Positions 14,092 to 64,000 of a DNA stretch of 64,000 nucleotides are shown piece by piece. The stretch comes from Zeus faber (taxonomy: Eukaryota; Chordata; Actinopteri; Zeiformes; Zeidae). The translations under genes were made by a program, and so were the position numbers. The notes beneath the pieces are model-generated. The model worked only from the letters and a program-made list of their open reading frames with translations, was not told the DNA's origin and made no database searches. Location: NCBI GenBank assembly GCA_960531495.1, contig OY482847.1:4566885-4630884 (forward strand), in the 5' to 3' direction. Each line of letters begins with the position of its first letter. Position 1 is the first letter of the stretch.

Positions 14092-14118
14092 TGTGTGTGT
14101 GTGTGTGGGTGTGTGTGT

Positions 14119-14164
<46 letters not shown>

Positions 14165-14174
14165 GCTTGTGCGT

Positions 14175-14213
<39 letters not shown>
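14092..14213. repeat. (GT)n microsatellite
   Basis: About 120 bp of GT with GGGT and GCGT interruptions. Confidence 0.94.
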
Positions 14214-14218
<5 letters not shown>

Positions 14219-14639
14219 GAGTTTTGTGTGTATATTTGTTTTTATGCATGTGCCATATACATGTATGTAATTGAATGCATCTCTACAGTGACCTTATTCA
14301 TCTTTGTGTGTGAATATGTATTTGATGAAGTAGAGCAATAACAACCAAACTGTTGTACGTATTTGCCGTGGAGAACATGAGGCTCGAAGAATTACTGTAA
14401 AGAATCTGCATGGGCCAATGAAATGCCTCATTGCCTCAATGCCTCACAGCAGCACACATCAAACAATAGGCAATAACAAAAGTAATAAATGTGTATATAA
14501 TAAACAATGAAAAAGGAGTAAACTGTGTGGGAAACTATGCGTAGATATTTCCTATGTAATCGGTACATATACTGTGCTGTATGTAACAGGGTGAGAAGCA
14601 GAGTGGTCATAACAATATAATATATAGAGTATTCTACAA

Positions 14640-14960
14640 GATGAGTGTTTTCAACATGGTCCATATGTCCTTTAAAACATGTCAATCAATGGTCAAATGC
14701 GATTGACCACTGACCACCATTGATATTTCCACCTCCAGCAGCGGGGCAGTGAAAGGGAATTGAACCACGTTCCTGCCACGCACCTACTGTGGCATAAGCC
14801 TTTGGCTCCTAATTTAACTTCCTGTTCGATCAATGGCTGAGACAATGGCTCAACAGGTGCGACAGACACGGGCCCAGCGGCAGGCCCCCGCCCCGCCGCC
14901 AGGCCCAATTAGCCCCCACGGCTCAGGAACAAAGGGCCGACATTTCATTTCAGCAGAGTG
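14640..14960. promoter_or_regulatory. CNE-like island
   Basis: Contains an imperfect palindromic cluster (ATCAATGGTCAA, TTGACCACTGACCACC, ATTGATATTT) and a long repeat-free unique run. TGACC-type half sites could bind nuclear receptors. Inferred only. Confidence 0.3.
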
Positions 14961-15841
14961 GCAGTTTAAGGCTGCTTCCCACCACCACAGCCTTTTTTCC
15001 TTTCTGTCTCTCGCTGCTGACATCTCTGAACGATCCTCCGGGCTCCAGCGTGTTGGGGACGTTTCGGGTCGATGCCTTGTGTTGCGAGTGGCAGGGGTGT
15101 TGAAAACATGGGGCGTTGATGAATTCATTGCATGTGACTGAACTTGCTTTCTTTGTGAGAGGCTTTTGGCAAATGAAACCCCACCATGGTCCGCCGAAGG
15201 GGAGTCCATATTGTTTGGTTAACTCTCTTAATTAGGGATGGTTAACTTCACCGAATTACGTAACAAATCTTTGAAAATGTATATATATTTTTTTTTTTCA
15301 AACATCGGTAAGCTCGAGAAATTCAAGAATGGAAGACAAGATGTCACAGAAATATTGCAACATAGTCATATGAATCAGATGTAGTCGTGGTTCTAATTCG
15401 GCTCTTCACAATATATCGAGAGAGCAGTGTCTTATCTTAGTGTGAGATTGTTCCAAAGAAGTATCCTTGACATGAGCTGTGATTCCATGAAATGTTCATT
15501 CCATTCTGACACAAGACGTGTTGTGATTTCAAGATAAGATGGGAGACAAGACAATATAATAAGTAAAGTTGATTAGCGCAGCAGCGTAAGTTAATATACA
15601 TAGCAAGGCATACATGCAGCCGATTTATTATAGTTACATATGACTTTGGTAACCCTAATGTGAAAAATGGAAATATATGTGAACTACTTTGACATTGATT
15701 CAAGTGGGGTTGCATTTGTCTAAATTAAATTTGTCTTCAACATTATTTATTTTACAAGTCGCCATTTATAGATGTTATTTGCATGTATTTTTTTTCTGTA
15801 CATGTATGCATTGACAAGACAGGTCTGACCCAATATGTATA

Positions 15842-15842
<1 letters not shown>

Positions 15843-15892
<50 letters not shown>
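15843..15892. repeat. (TA)n microsatellite
   Basis: Uninterrupted TA dinucleotides, about 25 units. Confidence 0.93.
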
Positions 15893-15897
<5 letters not shown>

Positions 15898-16065
15898 GTA
15901 ATAAAATAACAAGTTGATGTGCAAAAAATGAAACTCAATGTAAAGCAAGATCCATGGTATATATATAGTCATTAACCACAAATCACTGTCTAGAGACGTG
16001 AACCGATAAATAGCCTCACATAACAGCCTGGAGATGTTTTTTTTTAAAATGTATTTTCTGTGTTC

Positions 16066-16129
16066 ATTATCTATCTATCTGTCTATCTATCTATATATAG
16101 CGTGTATATATATATATATGTATATAGCG

Positions 16130-16207
<78 letters not shown>

Positions 16208-16244
16208 GCGTGTATATATATATATATGTATATAGCGTATATAA

Positions 16245-16275
<31 letters not shown>

Positions 16276-16322
16276 TGTATATAGCGTGTATATATATATA
16301 TATATGTATATAGCGTATATAA

Positions 16323-16371
<49 letters not shown>

Positions 16372-16403
16372 GCGTGTATATATATATATATATGTATATA
16401 GCG

Positions 16404-16475
<72 letters not shown>

Positions 16476-16566
16476 GCGTGTATATCGGACAAAATATATA
16501 TATATATGTATATAGTGTGTGTATATATATATATAGCGTATATATATTTTTTTTCAATATATATAT
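16066..16566. repeat. AT-rich satellite-like array ending just upstream of HTATIP2
   Basis: Starts with (TCTA)n, then (TA)n into which a cassette with GTATATAGCGTG and GTATATAGCGTATATAAATA is inserted about five times, with starts near 16096, 16201, 16277, 16365 and 16469. The fifth copy is incomplete. It ends about 75 bp before the promoter palindrome. Confidence 0.92.
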
Positions 16567-16639
16567 ATAAAAAATAAATAAAAATAAATAAAATGATAGC
16601 AGAGGATGGAGTACAGCATGAGCGGTCGTCGCCTAGGGT

Positions 16640-16722
16640 CTTCTCGCGAGACTTACCGTGCGGCGCAATCTCGTCCCTCTTCCGGTCTGGGGAGGGCCAT
16701 CCGGAAGCCGGAAGTGACGGTG
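16640..16722 (+). promoter_or_regulatory. htatip2: HTATIP2 core promoter with TCTCGCGAGA and ETS/CRE-like motifs
   Basis: A perfect TCTCGCGAGA palindrome lies at 16642-16651; this element is bound by BANP and drives CpG-island promoters. It is followed by CTTCCGG near 16679, CCGGAAG at 16701-16707 and the composite CCGGAAGTGACG at 16708-16719, which resembles adjacent ETS and CREB/ATF sites. There is no TATA box. The cluster ends 4 nt before the chosen ATG, so transcription probably starts inside it. Motifs are read directly; promoter activity is inferred. Confidence 0.65.
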
Positions 16723-20094
<3,372 letters not shown>

Positions 20095-20096
<2 letters not shown>

Positions 20097-20257
20097 GAGG
20101 AGGGCGAAGGAGGAGGGCGAAGGAGGAGGGCGAAGGAGGAGGGCGAAGGAGGAGGGCGACGGAGGAGGGCGACGGAGGAGGGCGACGGAGGAGGGCGACG
20201 GAGGAGGCCGACGGAGGAGGCCGACGGAGGAGGCCGACGGAGGAGGCCGACGGAGGG
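20095..20257 (+). repeat. 13-bp minisatellite starting at the HTATIP2 stop codon
   Basis: Twelve units of exactly 13 bp (core GGGCGAAGGAGGA) begin at 20102 and recur every 13 bp to 20245. Variants are in blocks: units with GAAGG first, then GACGG, then GGCCGACGG, which points to recent unit-by-unit expansion. It would be transcribed as 3' UTR. Confidence 0.92.
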
Positions 20258-20454
20258 TCCTCCCAATCAAGCTCAGTTTGTCTTTATACGCCTTATACTG
20301 CACTTAATTTTCTCTACGGGATACTGCTACTTCATACTTAATATACTTGAACATTTCTCATGCTTTTTTCAAAGTTGCAGTGGGAATTTGCCACTGTTGA
20401 ACCAGGATTTCATGGGGAAAGAAAAACAAAGCTCTGTGCTGTGTATATGCATTA

Positions 20455-20660
20455 TTAGGGCTGGGCGATATTGACAAAATCAAATAGCCGCGCTTTTTTA
20501 CAAATACCTGGATATTGACAATACTTTGGTGCCTATATTAAATATTTATGCACAAAAAATATTTGAGAAAAAACTATGATTATATTTCGAAAACCCAAAT
20601 CCCAGACGATAGTCTCGTATGGATATATAGTGTATTTGTATGGAGAGCGAGATATAGACC
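20455..20660. repeat. Dispersed repeat fragment, GGGCTGGGCGATATTGACA type (copy A)
   Basis: Starts AGGGCTGGGCGATATTGACA then AAAATCAAAT, as in 25891 and 49447. These resemble ends of non-autonomous hAT-type elements in fish, a recollection I could not check. Confidence 0.5.
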
Positions 20661-21039
20661 AACCATGAATGTTGTAATATTCATAGAAATTGAATTATTT
20701 ATGTTAACACAAAGCCCTGTCTGTCTCTCGAGGATCGAGGTGGCCTTCCAGGATGCTTTTTGGGGAATCAAACCTTTGTTTTATGCAAAAATGCAACATC
20801 ATGTTTGTTTTTTTAATTCAGGTTTTCATAGTTTCCTCTTTTGTTATTGGTATTGTGAAATGATCCGTTGGCACATCCCTCAACTTGACCTTTCCTTTTC
20901 TGTTCTTCATTTTGTACGTTACCTTTTGACAGAGAAAATGCCTTGAAGTGAACGGAAATAGGAATTGACACTACCACCTTAATAGAGAGAATTCCATGAC
21001 ACACCAACACTATATTTGTTTGTTTATTCTTGCTTTTGA

Positions 21040-21045
21040 AATAAA
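21040..21045 (+). terminator. Candidate HTATIP2 polyadenylation signal
   Basis: AATAAA lies about 940 nt after the stop codon. Its use is inferred from position only. Confidence 0.35.
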
Positions 21046-21382
21046 AATCTCTTAAATTAACTTGAATGTAAAGCTTCATATTTTGTTTATCCACAGATAT
21101 CAATCCTGCAACATGCAACTATAAAAAAACATGTCTTAGGGAGCCCAACCAGGGAATATTTCTCAGATTTTGTTTGACATTAGTTTGTTCACTTTAACTC
21201 TTCATTTATTTTCTGTAGGATTGGAAAATATAGAATCTGTGTTTCAAGTTACATCACTAAGAGGTCTGCTTTGTGGTTAAATGCAGGATATGTATAAACT
21301 TTTAACATTTATATATGTTTTAGACAACATGCATAACATAAGTAATATGGTTTATATATTATATTAAAGTGTCTTTGTGTGT

Positions 21383-21426
<44 letters not shown>

Positions 21427-21895
21427 CTTGTCACATCTGTAAACAAACAAAAATATGTTTTGGTATTTTCCAACATTTGTCAAAGGTACATTTTCACACA
21501 CAAGGATTTTAATTGAATGTGACTATGCAAACGAACACAAAACAGATACTGTTTGTAACATGACCTGTTGTGTTACAGATTTTGCTAACGGAAATTTGAA
21601 CATGAAAAAACACCACGCTCTGTTCCTCCCTTCCGACAGCGGAGACCTGTGGTGTTTTTCTTTATTAACTGGGAGTCGTTCAGTCTGCGCCACCCACAGC
21701 AATCAGCCCAAATGGAAATCAGCCGAATGGATTCACTCCACAGGGTTCTGAGGTTATGAGTACGAGTGCTACTGTTTCTGATAGAAGTTTGATCTGGTTT
21801 GTTGTTGCCCACTGGCGGAAGACTGGAGGATGGCCATTTTGCATGGTTTGAGGTAATTTCTCTTGATTTACATTTTATCTTTAAAAGTGACACCA

Positions 21896-22019
21896 ATGAC
21901 CAGCAACAGAAGGTCAATGTCCAAACTACTGCGACGGTGCTTTTGCTTCCTCTGCAGTCTGTCTTTGTTTGTCCTACGGCTGGTGGTTGGGGATGTTGCT
22001 CGTGAGACTACGCAGACAA
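21896..22019 (+). CDS. Unrecognised gene exon 1: signal peptide
   Basis: ATG context is caccaATGa; the donor is ACAA|gtaaag, phase 1. It encodes the basic-then-hydrophobic leader and DVARETTQT. Non-coding exons further upstream cannot be excluded. Confidence 0.68.
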
Positions 22020-23509
22020 GTAAAGTACCCAGATTTCAGTTAATTTTTTACAATGAAGTTCCAGGTAATGACATCTAATGCAAATTCATTTTTTCAGGCT
22101 CTTTTCTCCTTGTCCAGGCACCAGTGGGCCCCCACACGGACCATAAAAGATGGAGTCAACCACCCATTTTAAGAGGTCGCAAAGCTGACCACAAGACGCC
22201 TTTTTTTAGTACAGACGCAAAAGACAACACTGACCCAGGAAGTGGACGTCGGTCCATCACTCCACTCCACCCTGTGGTGGTGGTAAATGGTGCGAAATCC
22301 GAAACCCCAAACTGGTTCAGACGCCCCCAATCCGGTTTTACCTCTGTAAGCGGGGGCAGGAATGGTGTGTCGTTCAGCCCCGTTGGACATAAAGGGGACA
22401 CTGTTCTGGAAGACCGAAGGACAGGGCAACCAAGCGCTGGTTCCACCTCCTCCGTAGGGGCGTCCTCCGAGTCTCCATCGGGCGTCTATCGAGCCAAATT
22501 GATAAATAGTCGGATAGAGCCCAGTTCTGCGGGCCATGGGGCCGACAGCAAGAGGCCTTTTATACATTCCAGAGAGGGGGTGAGGACAAACCCAGAAAGT
22601 GACGTTGGCTCTGGTCTGAGCTCTCAGTATCATGGACCAGGAGTTCCCAATCGTGGACCGGGAAACTCTCGCCGCCTGCCACAGTCACCGGTGTACAGCC
22701 ACGTGAGGAAGGAGACGCACCCGCGTCCTAGTGCGGGCGGACATCACCCTGCCCATGTTTCCCAGAGCGGAAGTCGGCCGGGTGCTGCAGGACCCTATAG
22801 CTTTAGCGTAAATAGCCCGGCTTTACCATTTGCATCGCCCGACTTTACGAGCCAAGGCTCTGCATTGGCCAACGCAGAAGGTGGAAGAGGGCAGGCCCGG
22901 CCTCCGCCCAGTCCCGCGGTCCACAGCGGGGTCGGCTACAAACGGAAGGGATATTTCCAGGTCGGATATATCAGGCCTCAGTTTTTTCAAACCGCTCGGG
23001 ACAGGAGCCCTTCCAACCCGGTCCTTCCCAGCATGCACCGGCGTCCGCCATCTGGGGACCCAGGGTCAGGGCTCGGCATTGCCGCTTACGCCGTGGGGAG
23101 GCGAGACCCCGGTCTCCACCAGAAGGACAGGGGAACGCGCCCCCCGGGCCCTAATAACCACGGACAGCGGCATTCCCAGCCCACAGGGGAGGGCCCAAAG
23201 TTCCAGGTCAAGGGACGATACCGGCCTTTCCAAACCGTCCGCCGTCCCAAAGGCTCCCTCTCCGATCTGACTAACTCATCGGCGACGGACCACGGTCCTT
23301 CGAGTCCGACGGTTGCCCCCCCCTACGACGACGACGATGACGTCGACCTCGGCTCCGGGGAGGCTCCTGCCACCGTCCTGCCTCCCGTAGACGAGGAGCG
23401 GAGCACCACGGCCGCCCCTGCTGAGGATCTCAACGGAGCCCCCCCGACGTGGAGACGAGCGGAAAGAGCGGCGGCGGCACCGAAACCCGGAGGAAGAGAG
23501 TTAAACTGA
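21896..23509 (+). CDS. Unrecognised two-exon gene: secreted, basic, Pro/Gly/Ser-rich protein with four D-x-G-S-G motifs
   Basis: Exon 1 (124 nt) and exon 2 (1412 nt) join in phase 1 to give about 511 aa. Residues 1-14 are basic (MTSNRRSMSKLLRR) and 15-32 hydrophobic (CFCFLCSLSLFVLRLVVG), as in a signal peptide; a second in-frame ATG at 21917 gives an even more typical one. The remaining ~475 residues have no cysteine, are rich in Pro, Gly, Ser and Arg, and look disordered. D-x-G-S-G occurs four times, with serines at about 90, 213, 365 and 461, the last after DDDDD and before Glu, resembling glycosaminoglycan attachment sites. One N-glycosylation sequon (NSS) lies near residue 439. A polyadenylation signal follows about 140 nt after the stop. 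I do not recognise a named family; a matrix protein or small proteoglycan is the best guess. The uninterrupted long frame, splice sites and signal peptide argue against chance. Confidence 0.72.
22098..23509 (+). CDS. Unrecognised gene exon 2: main body
   Basis: Acceptor tttttcag|GC; the frame stays open for 470 codons to TGA. GC content rises toward the 3' half. Short related stretches such as RRPQSGFTS, IRPQFFQTARDR and YRPFQTVRRP suggest weak internal repetition. Confidence 0.75.
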
Positions 23510-23650
23510 CGCTGTGAACGCTGCTGAAAGAAGTGAAGAGGGTTTCTGTCGGGGCTGTGATCGAATGCTCTGCACCGCTCTGGTTTATTCCATGGCTGAT
23601 GGAGGAGACCTGACGTATCGCCACAGGTGAAACCAGGCCTGTTGTACTGG

Positions 23651-23656
23651 AATAAA
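23651..23656 (+). terminator. Polyadenylation signal of the unrecognised gene
   Basis: AATAAA about 140 nt after the TGA, followed by T/G-rich sequence within 40 nt, as expected for a cleavage site. Confidence 0.6.
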
Positions 23657-24699
23657 AGTTTTAAAGGCTGTGATTCAAAGTCCAATTATTTATTTTAACA
23701 GATGTGAATATGTACCTTTTGTCCAGCACGGGTCTGAATTTGAACTAGCTGCGAAAGGATTAAACAAAAAAAAAATAAAAAATTCTTACGGCTCACTCAA
23801 GACTGACTTTCACAACTTGATGTAAAATGCATGTTCTCAGGAGGTGGAAAACATCTTTTTACTCAACTGCCGTCCTGAAGTAAAATTGAGGTATTTAATA
23901 TTAGAGCAATTTTATTTCAGGGGATTTTACAAGTTGACTCAAAGAAAATATTACTTCTTGCTTCCCTGCATTTATCTCCCGCGTCTTGTATTTTATCTAT
24001 TTTTATTTTTACAGAAGGGATTATTCATACAATGACTGATTTATTAAAGGTTTGACAAATTCTGCCTATTAGGGCAAACTGACGCTTGGTTTTCAGTGGG
24101 CATACGTTTTCAGCAACCTGTAGTATGGGACCATATTTTCTAGAGTTTCACTGAGAGCTAAACTGCAAAAAAAAACGGGGGGGGGGGGGAAAGCTGTCTT
24201 TGAACTTGTCTAAAGTAACTGATCATGCAACGGACAAACTATTATGGTCCCACAGCTCGTCCGCATGACATCAGGTCTGTTGACCACCTCTAATACCCAA
24301 CATCTAGATGTGGCGCCATCTGGAGGCGATCGTACGAATGCGCAGTTCGGGAGCACGACGATGGCGCAGAATTTTGGATTCGTATCCAGGTTTTCTGAAT
24401 AAAATACAAACACAAATAAATTGTATGGATAAAAAAAAAAAATGTGGATGTGATCGAACAAAGCCTCGTTAAACCGTTTTGAGTTTTGCGCGTGTGAATT
24501 CCTTATTTTAATAAAGATTGAAACAGCGTGTAAGCAGTTTAATTCTTGGATAAAAAAAACCAAAACAAACAAACCTCGGACGCGTGCTTGTTGGCTTTGT
24601 TTTTTTAATCGCTTGTGTTTTGGACGTTTTCTTATTTTATTTGTATTTTAATTCCATTTGTTTCCCGCCACCCCCTCCCCGCACGCGCTCGACGGCGTC
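23657..24699. other. Intergenic spacer before PRMT3
   Basis: AT-rich, with A runs and a G run at about 24177-24189. No gene seen. The stretch 24230-24400 is GC-balanced and may be an old repeat, but I cannot name it. Confidence 0.6.
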
Positions 24700-24765
24700 C
24701 GAAATGACGTCACCGTGCGTAAGCTACGTCACGCCGGAAGCGCGTCCCTCGAAGCGACGGGCAAC
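24700..24765 (+). promoter_or_regulatory. prmt3: PRMT3 CpG-rich promoter with CRE and ETS motifs
   Basis: A consensus CRE, TGACGTCA, lies at 24705-24712, a half-type TACGTCAC at 24725-24732, and an ETS site CCGGAAG at 24734-24740, all within 61 nt of the ATG. There is no TATA box. This is typical of a housekeeping promoter; function is inferred. Confidence 0.6.

Positions 24766-64000
<39,235 letters not shown>

Larger units (their letters stand above)
14214..16065. other. Gene-free interval
   Basis: AT-rich, with a CNE-like block at 14640-14960 and a pure (TA)n at 15843-15892. No exon supported. Confidence 0.5.
20097..21895 (+). other. HTATIP2 3' UTR and intergenic space to the next gene
   Basis: No coding exon is supported. 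After the 13-bp array there is a dispersed-repeat fragment (20455-20660), a possible polyadenylation signal AATAAA at 21040-21045, and a (TA)n tract at about 21391-21421. Short open frames here have no recognisable protein features. Confidence 0.6.

Noticed and set aside
16034-16557. Open frames rich in Tyr-Ile across the TA array
   Set aside because: Pure products of (TA)n lacking stops; no gene signal.
16606-16722. Upstream in-frame ATG for HTATIP2
   Set aside because: The stretch contains the promoter motifs, lacks similarity to the family, and would bury the hydrophobic N-terminus.
23323-23685. Minus-strand frames opposite the unrecognised gene
   Set aside because: Shadow frames of a GC-rich coding exon; the + strand has the splice sites, signal peptide and poly(A) signal.

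Overview
The window looks like nuclear DNA of a teleost fish. It has vertebrate intron-exon genes with GT-AG splicing, moderately compact introns, CpG-rich promoters, many very long (CA)n/(GT)n, (TA)n and (GA)n tracts, and degraded hAT, Tc1-like and tRNA-SINE repeats. I compared proteins with the human family members from memory; no database was searched.

Three genes lie head-to-tail on the + strand in the right two thirds. (1) HTATIP2/TIP30 (16723-20096, six coding exons, about 269 aa) is an NADPH-binding atypical short-chain dehydrogenase-like protein. Its first exon encodes a hydrophobic N-terminal extension like that of the long human isoform. (2) An unrecognised two-exon gene (21896-23509, about 511 aa) has a signal-peptide-like N-terminus and a Cys-free, basic, Pro/Gly/Ser-rich chain. 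It carries four D-x-G-S-G motifs, the last beside an Asp run, so I read it as a candidate undescribed secreted proteoglycan or matrix protein. (3) PRMT3 (24766 to beyond the window; 15 coding exons seen, 61685 the last coding base) encodes the zinc-finger arginine methyltransferase that modifies ribosomal protein S2. Only the last ~35 codons are missing. The order HTATIP2-PRMT3 matches human 11p15.1, where DBX1 lies on the far side of HTATIP2 and SLC6A5/NELL1 beyond PRMT3. No function links the three genes; they are syntenic neighbours rather than a pathway.

Bases 1-16600 contain no coding exon that I can support. They hold long microsatellites, an exact 8-bp minisatellite (1996-2083), a ~54-bp-arm foldback (4962-5080), a higher-order CA array (7800-8385), a strong G-quadruplex run (10376-10435), and several islands of unique, homeodomain-motif-rich sequence that look like conserved noncoding elements. 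A developmental-gene (DBX1-type) regulatory landscape is plausible but inferred.

The PRMT3 introns (up to 9.6 kb) carry most of the repeats. These include a hAT element with an exact 8-bp target duplication 26 nt upstream of exon 4, a second hAT-like element with a Tc1 fragment nested in it, a separate Tc1-like fragment, a three-copy dispersed family I cannot name, and more CNE-like islands, one with an inverted TAATTA pair at 58238-58274. I recognised no LTR element, retrovirus, Polinton, CRISPR array, rRNA or canonical tRNA gene.
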